Assembly: GCA_020746835.1 (NCBI GenBank)
Contig: JAGPNK010000005.1
Coordinates: 1,116,001-1,180,000 of the forward strand
DNA: 64,000 nucleotides
Source: Stachybotrys elegans
Taxonomy: Eukaryota; Ascomycota; Sordariomycetes; Hypocreales; Stachybotryaceae
Direction of reading: 5' to 3'
The translations under genes were made by a program, and so were the position numbers. Below, one piece after another: positions 33,385-43,580 of this stretch (positions within the stretch are counted from its first letter, which is position 1; the number at the start of each line of letters is the position of its first letter). The notes under the pieces are model-generated. The model had not been told where the DNA came from and did no database searches. It saw only the letters and a list, made by a program, of their open reading frames with translations.

Positions 33385-34167
33385 ATGAAGATCTATCCTT
33401 CATTGACAGAGGACCTCACCGAATGGGTTCAACGTCAGCCCGTCTTCTTCACGGGCACAGCACCAACTCACGCTGCACACATCAATGTCTCCCCCAAGGG
33501 CTTGGCCGACTCTCACTTTGCTATCTTGGGCCCCAACAAGTGCGCTTACATTGATCGCACGGGATCGGGCTGCGAGACAATCTCTCACGCCTACGAGAAC
33601 GGACGCATCTGTCTCATGTTCATGAGTTTTGGCCAGGCAGCTCGCATTCTGCGTTTGCACTGCCGCGCCTCCGTCGTTGAGTGGGACCAGAAGGAGTTTC
33701 CTGCTCTTGTTCGCCAGGTCTCCAACGGGAAACAAGATGCTTTCGCCGGTGCTCGCGCGGTCATCGTCTGCGATATCTGGCAGGTCGTGACCAGCTGTGG
33801 CTACGGTGTACCCCGTGTGAAGAAGAGTCTCTACGCTCCCGGAGATGAGGCGGAGGACGAGCCGGTCCCCGCAGCTGGAGACGAACTGTCTGTCTTCGAG
33901 ACACGCCCCACGCTCAATGATTGGATCGTCAAACAGGCCAACGCGAACAAGGTTATCCCATACCAGATCGAGAAAAACAGTTCGAGCATCGACGGCCTTC
34001 CCGGGCTGAAGTCGGCGCGCCGCGCGAGCGGCCAGTCGTTGTGGCTCGAGAACCTGAGGGCCAAGATGCGCAACGTTGCCGCAGAGAAGGAGGCTCTGGC
34101 GGCGGGATTTTTCCTAGCTATTCTTTTCTATGCGGGTTTGTCGGGTATTGGAATGATGGGAATATAA
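33385..34167 (+). CDS. Pyridoxamine 5'-phosphate oxidase-like FMN split-barrel protein
   Basis: Single exon, 260 residues from the first in-frame ATG. The opening MKIYPSLTEDLTEWVQRQPVFFTGTAP and NVSPKGLADSHFAILGPN match the fungal group of PNPOx-like split-barrel proteins. RICLMFMSFGQAARILRLHCRA forms the following strands, and GYGVPRVKKS is a conserved loop. Family members bind FMN or a related flavin and many have no assigned substrate, so a true vitamin B6 oxidase role should not be assumed. The C-terminal hydrophobic segment AAGFFLAILFYAGLSGIGMMGI suggests a tail anchor in an internal membrane. Confidence 0.88.
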   Translation: MKIYPSLTEDLTEWVQRQPVFFTGTAPTHAAHINVSPKGLADSHFAILGPNKCAYIDRTGSGCETISHAYENGRICLMFMSFGQAARILRLHCRASVVEWDQKEFPALVRQVSNGKQDAFAGARAVIVCDIWQVVTSCGYGVPRVKKSLYAPGDEAEDEPVPAAGDELSVFETRPTLNDWIVKQANANKVIPYQIEKNSSSIDGLPGLKSARRASGQSLWLENLRAKMRNVAAEKEALAAGFFLAILFYAGLSGIGMMGI

Positions 34168-35081
34168 GTATAGACATGGATTCAACACAAATGGGTGGAA
34201 AGGGTTACGATATGTAAAGGGGAATGTCTCATGTTTTCTTTGGTCTGTTTATGTCTGACACTTCTTCTTCTTTTATTAGCTAGATACCTGGAGATGCTGT
34301 TACAGTGCCTCCGCATGTTCTCTTCTTTTTGCCTTTCACTTTTTTCTTCTTCTTTTTCTTCTTCTTTTTTCTCTTTTCTTTTTTGCATTTTACAGTTGCT
34401 TAGAGGATTGATGATGAACAAAAAAAGATGGTTGTTGTTGTTACTACGTGGTTCACTGCATTCAAAAGTACTGTGTGATAAGGGGGAGAATAAAAAACCA
34501 CTCGTCTTGTGCTATATGTCTTTAGCTAGGGTAGCTATCAGGTGCAAAGACGGGCTCTCAAAGTTGATTGCAATAAAGATTCATGGACCTCTTTCGCCTC
34601 GTCACCGAGGACGATGATCTGACCTGCATTTTCCACCTCTCCATGTTGACATAGCCCAGCACAAACTGTTGCCGTGAGATGCTCAGTTCATCAGTTCGCA
34701 TTGGAAAGGAGGGCAGCCGCGGACGCCGCAAGATAGCCATACGGTTGGTTGATGAGCAAGTGTGGCCTGCTGCCTAGCGAAGACCCCGCCGCACTCGGTC
34801 TGGCAGCGTAGAGGCCCGCAACCCGGTGTGTATCGTCATGAACGGGGAGGGGGAGAGAGGGAAGCAGAAGAGGCGTATCGCGCGTGACCATCCTGTTTTC
34901 TCAGTGCCATGGGCTCCGCCATGCAGGTAGTGATAGCTCGCCTCCTGCCTTGATAAGACTGTTCCCGTCATCGGAAGGGAGGGAGGGGGGTGAACACCGT
35001 CTGGGGTGCGCCCGGTGTGTCCATAGGATAAGTGTATGCATGAGACCAAGTTCAGAATGCTAGGGAGGTGTAAGGACGCTC
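34168..35081. other. Convergent intergenic region with TTC/CT microsatellite
   Basis: It lies between the 3' ends of the split-barrel gene and UPF3. A T/C-rich simple-sequence stretch with TTCTTCTTTTTC runs is at about 34262..34395. No gene is recognised. Confidence 0.6.
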
Positions 35082-37207
35082 TTATCCGGCAGGCTGAGGG
35101 GCGGAGGCGTTCGCGGTGTTGGCAGCGTTACCGCTGCCATTGTTGTTACCACCTGCCCCCTTCCCACCTCCGCCGCGGCCACGACGGTTCCGGCTAGAGC
35201 TTGACTTCTCGGTGCCGCCACCGCCAGTGGTGCTGTTGCCTGCGGCCGACCCTGTGGTCGCAGCAGCAGCTGGGGTTGCTGCGGGAGCTGCGGCCGGCTT
35301 CTTATCCTTGCGCTCCAGCACCTGGACGGTACCTTGAGCAACAGGGACGGGACTGGAGGTGATGGCCTTGACGAGGCCCTCGTGGTTGGAAAAGTCCACG
35401 TAGGCGAAGCCCTTGCGCTTATCTACTTCGATGAAGGTGACGGTGCCAAAGGCACTGAGGGCTTCTCTAAGAAGGGGCTCCGTGACACCTTGAGATGCAT
35501 TGGCATGCTTGACAAAACCTCGCGTGGCGTTGGCGCTCACAGAAGCTGCCTTCTTGGCAGATGCGTTGGATCCCTTTCCAGAGCTTTTGCTCGTGGGGGT
35601 GTTGTTCGAGGCCTTGCCAGAAGTCTCCTGACTGGCAGCGGGTGCTGGGGCTGACGCTCGCGACGACTCCGTGTCGTTCTTCTTCTTGAGGATCACGGGA
35701 GGGTTGGGGGGTGCGGTTGCCTGAGACTCCACCGGCTTGCTCTTCTCAGCGTTCTTGGCACCCTTGTTCCTTCGTGAATTCTGAGACTTGGAGGCTGCCG
35801 GAGCAGAGGAAGAGGAAGCATTCTTGGATGCTTGGCTGGGGGCCTCGGCTGCCGGTGTAGGTGGCGGGGCGGTTTCTGCTGCATTGGGGCTCGTATCTTT
35901 GCCAGTAGTGGCCTTTGCATCTGCGTCGGCTTTGGCTGCGTCCTGGCGAGCTCGTCTATGGGCACTACCCGGGCTAAGACCGAGATCTCGCTGCAGGATG
36001 CGTGCAGCTGCAGCGATTCCTGCCCTGCGGCTCTTGGGAGCCTCTGCGGCATTTGCTGAATGGGACTGGTTCGCCTGGTTCGCGTTGGCTTTGACTGCCT
36101 CGGCGACCTGCTCTGCAGCTGCGGCCGCCTTCTTCGTAAGAATTTTAACCGTTTCCTTGGGAGCCTTTTCTGTCTTGTCCGTCTTTGAACCCTTGCTCTT
36201 TTTCTTTGATCCATCCTCGTCTTTGCCAGCCGACTTGCTCTTGCTGTTGGACGTTTCCTGTCGGCCGTGTTTAGCATTCTTCCCAGAGCCACCCTCCTTG
36301 GCTTTGCTGTTCTTTTTCTCTTTGAGATACTCTATGAGAGGCGTTGTCGTGACCTTGGTCTCCGTCTTTGCTGCATCGTCCACGAGGTCTGCGTCGGTGC
36401 TCTCTTTTGGAGGCGGCGGGTTGGCCAGCTCTTCGAGGAAGGCCATGAATTCCGGGTCCTGGTCGATGGTCCCTTGACGAGTGTCGGTACGCCTCTTGTT
36501 CCCAGGTACCTTCTTGTAGATGGAGAACTCGAGCGATGGCGGCGCAATCAGTGCCGGATCGTTGAACGTTCCCTTAGCATCCTCCCAGACCGCGCTCCTC
36601 ACGACATCGCCCAGCAGCATTAGGTCGTCCTTCCTCATGATATGAAGATTCATGCGAGCCGGTCGAGATGGCTTGGAGGCACTTTCCGAAACAGTATGTC
36701 AGTCAACTGTCAAGCAAACTCATCCACGCTACCCACTCGTTTGATGTTTTGCCGGGCTTCCAGGAGACCCAGTCCACCTTGCCCTTACCCAGCTCCCACT
36801 CCGGTCCCAGGATGGTGATGCATTCTGTCTGGGTCATACCTGGCGGCAGTCTCCTGAGAACCAGTTTCTCGCCCTCATTATGAGCCTTGGCCTTGGGCGG
36901 CTTAGCAGCCTCATTTCCAGTAGGGTTCTTCCCAACAATCAGCATGGTGATTCTACGCAACTGCCCTTATCGGTGCTCACTCTGGACGCATCGGTGCGCT
37001 TATCACCAGACCCTCTGCCTCGCCCAGTCCGGTTGATACTGCTAGCCTCGCTGGGGGCTTTGCCCTGAGAAAAAGTAAGTATCGTGAAATTCCTGGGCAT
37101 GAGTGTCAAACGCCACTGACCTTTGTGGATTCGCTGTGATGATCCGAAGGCCCAGACGACGTTCCGTTTACCTTGCGGTGCAAGGCTTGCTGCGTCTGTT
37201 CTGCCAT
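35082..37207 (-). CDS. UPF3: Nonsense-mediated decay factor UPF3, with C-terminal RRM-like domain
   Basis: Four exons read from the right: 36981..37064 and 37121..37207 with 36737..36927, then 35082..36681; 653 residues. KLVLRRLPPGMTQTE, GKVDWVSWKPGK and, across the third intron, SKPSRPARMNLH, then AVWEDAKGTFNDPAL and RQGTIDQDPEFMAFLEEL are hallmarks of the Smg4/UPF3 domain, which binds UPF2 in nonsense-mediated mRNA decay. A long basic Lys/Ala/Ser linker follows. Near the C-terminus TRGFVKHANASQGVTE, FGTVTFIEVDKRKGFAYVDF and VQVLERK form an RRM-like fold, and the tail is RGRGGGG-rich. Introns 2 and 3 end in AAG rather than CAG/TAG. They are 53 and 55 nt and restore the frame exactly. The first exon (MAEQTQQALHRKVNG) is less certain. 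Confidence 0.87.
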
Positions 37208-37873
37208 GACATCGGCAGCATGGAAAGCCTTATGGTGATGCAGCTCACTGTGTAGCGAATCGAGAACTGGCTACTCACTGTAATTGCTGTCGCATCAGGC
37301 AAGGTAGCTCTGAGAAAGAGTGCCCCACCAAAGGGTCGCTGACTGGTTGCGACAGGCATATGACATAAGATTGCGAATATGCAATTACGAAGTATGGGAT
37401 AGTCACGTGACTATTACTATGCTTACCCTCTGGGGCGTGTTTAAGGCGGAACATAAGAATGCTGCAAAGTGCGGGAACCAAATGCCTTCCAACTGTCTGT
37501 TAACACCCTTTTTTATTTTTTATTTTTTTTAATGATGATTAAACTATAGTGTATGAATCGCCTGATCTGCACTTCGTAGAGCGGCCGAGGTGAGTCGAAT
37601 AGAATTATTGGGAGAATGGGTTGTGAGATACTTGACATTCAGCTGCCCGCAGTTGGACAAGTTGGTAGGCAAAACCCCCACCATATTGCCCTTAGATTAG
37701 CTGCTGACACACCCTATTTTCAACCTGTACACCCAACGCCTCCGAGGCTTTGGCGGGATCCGTCGCACTACCTGCATACGCATTGCTTGCGCTGGGCAGC
37801 ACTGTGCTCCTGTTAGTGCTTGAGTACGATATTCCCCTCCCTCTGTTGTTCTCCGACGAGGCATGCCATGATC
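37208..37873. promoter_or_regulatory. Bidirectional promoter region of UPF3 and the PPG1-like gene
   Basis: These 666 bases separate two divergent housekeeping genes, so both promoters must lie here. A T-rich run (about 37507..37531) sits mid-way. A two-codon reading frame ATG CCA TGA at 37863..37871 overlaps the two possible PPG1 starts (37868 and 37874). Confidence 0.55.
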
Positions 37874-39236
37874 ATGGCGGCCAATATACCTCGACCGGGC
37901 CCGGCCAACCTCGGCCCCAATGCTGGCATCGACGAATGGTTGGAGGAGGCGAAACAATGTCACTATCTGCCCGAGCGAGCCATGAAGGAGTTGTGTGAGA
38001 AGGTCAAGGAGATCTTGATGGAGGGTGAGCGCCGCCCGCAGGCAGTCCGCCGTCTGCCTCGTTGCTAACATCCCGCGCCGCCAGAGTCGAACATCCAGCC
38101 TGTATGCACGCCTGTCACGGTATGTGGCGATATCCACGGCCAGTTCTACGACCTGCTCGAGCTCTTCCGAGTGTCGGGCGGCATGCCCGGCGAGACCAAC
38201 GTTCAGGCACCCAAGACGGCGACGACGGTCATCAAATCGGAAGATATCGAGCCTCCAACCGAAATCACAAATCCAAAGCTGAGAAAGAAGCTCAGGTCTC
38301 CCGTCGAGGGCGGCGGCGTCAGCGGGGCTGACGTTGAGGAGGAAGCGGAGAAACCTGTCGAGGCACCGGCGACCACTACATCCTCGCAGAGCGCGGAGAC
38401 CAAGTTTATCTTCCTCGGAGACTTTGTAGATCGAGGCTACTTCAGTCTCGAGACATTTACCCTGCTCATGTGCTTAAAGGCAAAGTGAGATGACCCCCCC
38501 CGCACCATGCATGCGCGGCGTCCTGCATCGTGAGCTATGCTTACAAAGCGTCTAGGTATCCTGATCGAATCGTGCTGGTCCGCGGCAACCACGAATCACG
38601 CCAGATCACGCAGGTATATGGATTCTACGAAGAGTGTCAGCAAAAATACGGAAACGCATCCGTCTGGAAGGCATGCTGCCACGTCTTTGATTTCCTCGTC
38701 CTCGCTGCCATAGTCGATGGCGAGGTTCTCTGCGTCCATGGAGGTCTCAGCCCCGAGATCCGCACCATCGACCAGATTCGTGTTGTCGCTCGTGCCCAGG
38801 AGATTCCTCACGAGGGAGCGTTCTGTGATCTAGTATGGTCCGATCCAGAAGATGTAGAGACTTGGGCCATCAGCCCGCGTGGCGCAGGCTGGCTATTCGG
38901 CGACAAGGTTGCCAACGAATTCAACCACGTCAATGGTTTGAAACTGATTGCACGAGCGCACCAGCTGGTTAATGAAGGATACAAGGTTTGTTCAACGACC
39001 CCTTCCCATGTTTCAACGGACAAATGTCTGACCCGCCTGGCCAGTACCACTTTCAAGAGCAGTCGGTTGTCACCGTCTGGTCCGCTCCAAACTACTGCTA
39101 CCGATGCGGCAACGTAGCATCCATCATGTCGGTGGACAAGGACCTGACTCCTAACTTTAGCATCTTCTCCGCCGTCCCGGATGACCAACGACACGTGCCG
39201 GCGAACAGAAGAGGGCCCAGCGATTATTTCTTGTGA
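37874..39236 (+). CDS. PPG1: PP2A-like Ser/Thr protein phosphatase, PPG1 type
   Basis: Exons 37874..38024, 38085..38484, 38556..38985 and 39045..39236; 390 residues. An in-frame ATG two codons earlier (37868) would add Met-Ile; 37874 is chosen for its A at -3 and G at +4. All metallophosphatase signatures are intact: GDIHGQ, GDFVDRG, RGNHE, and the HGGL and WSDP blocks. The C-terminus DYFL matches the methylatable tail of the PP2A class. [22 protein letters not shown] fits PP2A/PP4/PPG rather than PP1. An acidic, Pro/Thr-rich insert of about 65 residues ([16 protein letters not shown] to TSSQSAETK) separates GDIHGQ from GDFVDRG, a feature I associate with filamentous-fungal PPG1. In yeast, Ppg1 acts in a Far-complex phosphatase; a STRIPAK-like partner here is inference. 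Confidence 0.9.
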
Positions 39237-39568
39237 TGAATGGCATCTTACGAATACGGGATTGTTTGGTTCTGCATGTAGAATAGCAAGGGTTGAGATA
39301 CCCATGACTTTGGAATGAACGACACTACACATCTTAACGTATGAGTGCTCGGCTTCTGGGCGATGTTTTGGTGGGGGCTTCTTAGGAACCAGATATAAGA
39401 GCTAATTAAGCATGGGGTTTTCCGTAGTTGTTCTCAACGCACTACATTTACCTGACAAGTGTGCTCTGAACGACATCTCAAACCTGGGGCAAACCTATAC
39501 TCTCTGCATTATTGTGCTCACCCACCAAACAAGCGCATCCCGCTGGTGCAATCGCGGTCAGATGCAAT
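39237..39568. other. Intergenic region, 332 bases
   Basis: The 3' flank of the PPG1-like gene and the promoter of TYW2, both on the plus strand. It is AT-richer than its surroundings around 39385..39420. No other gene is seen. Confidence 0.55.
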
Positions 39569-40747
39569 ATGCCAAAACCCGCGCCGCCCCGCCAAAAGAA
39601 CCTCATCCAGGCTGCCATCGAGAAGTGGCTCGAAGGGCTGCCAGCAGGCGTGCTGAGCGAGAGCGATGATGCATTTTCGCACGATGATCTACTGGCCGCT
39701 TCTCCCAAGAGATACACAGTCTATGAGCCCATGGTACTCCTCGCGACGGGCAGCTTCGGCGGCTCAGCTTGGACATCCACATTGAGTCGCTGCCCACCAG
39801 ACTACCGAAGCCTACTCTGGGACATGATTCTGCAGGGGCTGGGGAGAGGCTCCAAGACTCCCTTGACGCATCTGGCCATCAACGAAGGCATTCCGCTGCA
39901 GAAAGACGGCGAGGAGCTTGAGAATATACTACGAAGCCCCAGCGGGCTGCATTTGCTCTACGGAGATTTCGGGCCTGAAGGAACACGCCAAGATGGGCCG
40001 TCGATGCAAGATTTCGACGAGGCTTTCTGGGTATCTACGAAGCAGAACGGCATCTACCAGACCTGGGCGCCTCGCTGGACCATGTTCAGCCGTGGAAACG
40101 TCAAAGAAAAGGCCAGATTGCTAGAATTCGAGCCGCCACAGCCACGTCGCCACACAGAAGCAGCCCACTGCTGGGCCGCGGATCTGTACGCTGGGATTGG
40201 CTACTTTGTCTTCTGCTATGCCTCTCTGGGGTTCAAGGTCGTCTGCTGGGAAATCAACCCTTGGAGCGTCGAGGGTTTGCGCCGAGGTGCAGAGATTAAC
40301 CGATGGAGTGTCAAGGTCATTGGTGGCCAAGACCTGCAACGGTCGGTTGATGAGCTCATGGCTGGCGGCGAGCAAATTACAGTATTCCTAGAAGACAACA
40401 ACGAGGCTTTGGGGAGAATACAGCAGATGTGGTCTATCGGTATCGCCCAGGATATCCGGCACGTCAACTGCGGTTTCTTGCCTACCAGCGAACCGACGTG
40501 GGAGCAAGCATGGGCCATGACGAGCAAAGGCTCCAAGGCATCCCTTCACCTGCACGAGAATGTGGGTGTCGAGGAAGTCGAATCCAGGCGAGGGAGTATA
40601 CAGCGCAAATTTGAGGAATGGAGCCTCGCTGAAGGCGCAGGTCGGAGGCCGAGTGTGGAACACGTTGAGCTCGTCAAGACATTTGCGCCAGGAGTGTGGC
40701 ACTGTGTCTTTGATGTTGGCATTACAAGATCTAATGATACAGGATAG
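39569..40747 (+). CDS. TYW2: tRNA(Phe) wybutosine synthesis enzyme TYW2/TRM12
   Basis: Single exon, 392 residues from ATG 39569. The SAM-binding core is WAADLYAGIGYFVFCYA, followed by VVCWEINPWSVEGLRRGAEIN, which reads the ribose hydroxyls, and HVNCGFLPTSEPTWEQA in the place of the fourth motif. This set and its order identify the TYW2 branch of the Trm5/Tyw2 family. TYW2 moves the aminocarboxypropyl group of SAM onto the tricyclic base at position 37 of tRNA(Phe), a middle step to wybutosine. The N-terminal half (for example LLATGSFGGSAW, LLYGDFGP) carries substrate-binding elements. The stop lies 59 bases from the stop of the convergent EF-hand gene. Confidence 0.9.
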   Translation: MPKPAPPRQKNLIQAAIEKWLEGLPAGVLSESDDAFSHDDLLAASPKRYTVYEPMVLLATGSFGGSAWTSTLSRCPPDYRSLLWDMILQGLGRGSKTPLTHLAINEGIPLQKDGEELENILRSPSGLHLLYGDFGPEGTRQDGPSMQDFDEAFWVSTKQNGIYQTWAPRWTMFSRGNVKEKARLLEFEPPQPRRHTEAAHCWAADLYAGIGYFVFCYASLGFKVVCWEINPWSVEGLRRGAEINRWSVKVIGGQDLQRSVDELMAGGEQITVFLEDNNEALGRIQQMWSIGIAQDIRHVNCGFLPTSEPTWEQAWAMTSKGSKASLHLHENVGVEEVESRRGSIQRKFEEWSLAEGAGRRPSVEHVELVKTFAPGVWHCVFDVGITRSNDTG

Positions 40748-40806
40748 GGAGAAGGGGTTAAAGGATAATACGTCTAATTCATCATATCCAAGGAGGTGGG
40801 CTTGGA

Positions 40807-41482
40807 TTAGGCTCTTCGGAACTTTTTAGGAATGTTCTCCTCGATGATGGACTTGTGGTCCATAGCCTCGAGTCTCTCCTCCTCCTCCTCCATCTGCTCG
40901 TGCTTCTTGAAGTGCTCGATATCCTCGGGATGCGTCAGGTCCTCGATCTTGGTATTCTCGTCGTGGTACTTTTCCCAGTGGTGGATTTCGTACTCGTACT
41001 CATCGTCGCCGTGATGGCCAGGGCCGGTTCCCATGTCGGGCAAGGTCTTGCCCTCGCTCACGAAATCGGTCCACTCGTTGCGGCTGACAACGCCATCGCC
41101 GTTGAGGTCCATGATATTGATGAGGTGGTTGATGATGCGGTCTTTTTCGGTCTGGGCCATATTCTTGTTCGACTCGTCCCTGAGACCGTAGGTGCGCATG
41201 ATCTCGTCGCGCTGCCAGTTGCCGTCGCTGTTGTAGTCGTGCAGGGCAAAGAAGGAGTCGTTATCCCAATAGGCCATGTGGTGCTCCTCTGGGCGGCGCG
41301 CGTCAGCAGTGAGGTACCGTGGATGGTGCTTCTGGAGGCGATTGCCATTACTCACCCGCCATGTGCTTCTCCATCCAGCTGGCGCCCTCGGGAACGACGG
41401 GCTTCTGGGCGTGATTACCATGGGCAGCGCCGAGGCCCGTCCATGCGACGAGGACCGTACCGACCAAGGCCTTCGCCTGCAT
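40807..41482 (-). CDS. Secretory-pathway EF-hand calcium-binding protein
   Basis: Two exons: 41356..41482 and 40807..41288 (read from the right); 202 residues. The start MQAKALVGTVLVAWTGLGAAHG is a signal peptide. The 67-nt intron is phase 1 and joins HMA to EEHHMAYWDN. Two EF-hand loops have the expected Asp/Asn/Asp/Gly pattern: DYNSDGNWQRDE and DLNGDGVVSRNE. The C-terminal third is His/Glu/Asp-rich (GHHGDDEYEYEIHHWEKYHDE) and ends KKFRRA without an HDEL-type signal. The layout resembles nucleobindin/calumenin-like proteins of ER and Golgi. Calcium buffering or chaperone assistance is family-based inference. Confidence 0.88.
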
Positions 41483-42313
41483 GGTGTCGAATGGGCGCTG
41501 ACAAGAGGAATTGGTGCTGGCGAGGTCGTTGGAGGGGTGCAAGACGACGGGACAGATGGCAACAAGCTACGATGGGTATGTAAGATGGAATAAGGTAGTG
41601 GGCATGTATGGTAGGAATTGGAAATGCCGAGAGTCTGGCCCGCAATAGGAACCGGGGCAAGCATTCCCGCGCCGCGCAAGAGTTTAGGCCCAGCGCTTAT
41701 CGATACAGAACGTGCGAACCCCGGCGGAGGTCGGCATCCTCACTGGGAGCTCATGGCTCAGTGAGACCAGCTCAGCGGGGTCCCGTTTCCCCAATGCCCA
41801 ATGCTTCTTCACAATGCGGGTTCTTCCGCCCAAATTGTTTGAGGCTCGCTACATACATTATTGGTACAGACCATTGTCTTGACACTTGATGTAAGAAGCT
41901 GTAATATGAGATTACTATCTTCGCTAGCGATCATGCCATCCAACTCCAGTGCCATCATACTTATGTTTGTCATTCGATATATTGAATTACGCAAATGAGA
42001 GTGCAAGCAGGGGTTCGCATAGCTTGTTCATTCCAACTGCTTGCACATTACCAGCTCGACTCAATCCATTCAGACTTCAAAAATGTAGAGTACTTTCACA
42101 TAATGAAAGAAGAAGAGATTCCATCATCCATATCCTAATTCTCCCGTGATGTGTGGTGGGAGGTACCGACCTGTAAGTGGTACCAAGGTACTATCTGGGG
42201 ACGCTTAGACCCCGTGATCTCGCGTTATCATTTCATCGCTTCGCGTCTCTCAGCGCGTGCTTTCTCCCTAGATTTCCCACACCAGCCACGGCACCATCCA
42301 ATTGCTGTCCAAC
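41483..42313. other. Divergent promoter region between the EF-hand gene and ORC6
   Basis: 831 bases without a convincing coding frame, holding the promoters of both flanking genes. A TGGTACCAAGGTACTA dyad lies near 42176..42193. Confidence 0.55.
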
Positions 42314-43515
42314 ATGAGTCGACAGATCGAACAGGCGCTGCTATCATTGATGCCCACGTATGGCTCGGATTTGCCGCCGTCTCTCGTTGAGCTGGCAGAG
42401 TCGCTGCTCGCTCAATCGCGACACCGCGCCAGCACCCTCAAACCTGAGGAGGAAATCGCCCGTCTCTACGCATGCGCAAACATAGCTTGTGACAGGTATG
42501 CTCACATAGCACTCATCATCATGGGTCTTTCAAATGATTAACAGCACCGCTCAGGCTCAAAATCTCTCTCGACCTTCCTCCCATCGAACCTAGGCCTCCC
42601 ATTCCGCCTCGCATCTACAAGCGCCTCTACTCTCACCTCGAGAACAGCCTGTCAGGCTCCTCGACGCCCGGACGAACAACACCTAGACAAACACGCACGC
42701 CAAGTAAAAGAACGAGGACAGGCGGATCGCCCGACTCAGAGCGCCCTACGCCCTCTCGGCCCACCCCAACCAAGGAACAGAGCTTAGCACCGTTTCGCAC
42801 ACCATCAAAAACAGACAAAGATGCGTCATCGCGCCTCAGAAAGACGACAAACTCCTCCGCCGACCTTCCACCAAACGAACTTCAGCCATGGATCAGACCG
42901 ACCATCAGATATATGTGTGCCGAAACGTCGCAACAGAAATTGGGCCCTTCGGTATTGGCAGGAATGGAATCTATCTTGATACCCGGAGGGAAGCGAACCG
43001 AGGATGAATGGGTCAAAGAGCATACTACCGACCTGATTGCGGCCATATACTTCTTCACCACGATGCGAGTTAGGGCGATCGCCTCGGGAGAAGGCATGGA
43101 CCGCGATGAATACGTGCCCCAACGCAAGGCCATACTAGCGCTTCTCGCTCAGGCCCGCATGGAGGTTACTGTAGCCGGATATGATGAAGACGAAGCATGG
43201 CGCGATTGGACGACATTGAAAGCGAAAGAATTCGACGCTGCTGTTGCGCAAGTCAACGAGCGAGACTGGCTCCAGGGCGACTGGTACAAGGGTATTGACG
43301 ATGTGGTCCAAGGCGTCCAAGATTCAGACATGCTGGATGCCGACGTGGCAGATTCGTCTCAGATTCCTATTCGACGAGCCGACACGATGCTTCAGGACAA
43401 ATACGATTTACTCAGTGACACGCGGAGAGCCGATTATAAGGCATGGAAGGAGTCGATGCTGTCGAGAATAGCTACTGCAATGACCACAGCTCCTGGGCAG
43501 ATGGATACACATTGA
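42314..43515 (+). CDS. ORC6: Origin recognition complex subunit 6
   Basis: Exons 42314..42495 and 42555..43515; 380 residues. The start MSRQIEQALLSLMPTYGSDLPPSLVELAESLLAQSR and, across the phase-2 intron, CDRLKISLDLPPIEPRPPIPPRIYKRLY are typical of the N-terminal cyclin-box-like (TFIIB-like) fold of fungal Orc6. The C-terminal half (RPTIRYMC, GMESIL, DLIAAIYFFTTMRVRA) matches the second fold. Between them (about 98-145) lies a disordered Arg/Ser/Thr/Pro linker with several cyclin-dependent kinase consensus sites. As part of ORC, the protein helps load MCM helicases at replication origins. Its stop is 65 bases from the stop of the convergent SDR gene. Confidence 0.88.
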
Positions 43516-43580
43516 GGTTTCACGAGCTATCTTGTTGACGACGGCGATCGGATGAAATAAATTATTGTATGTATACTCCC

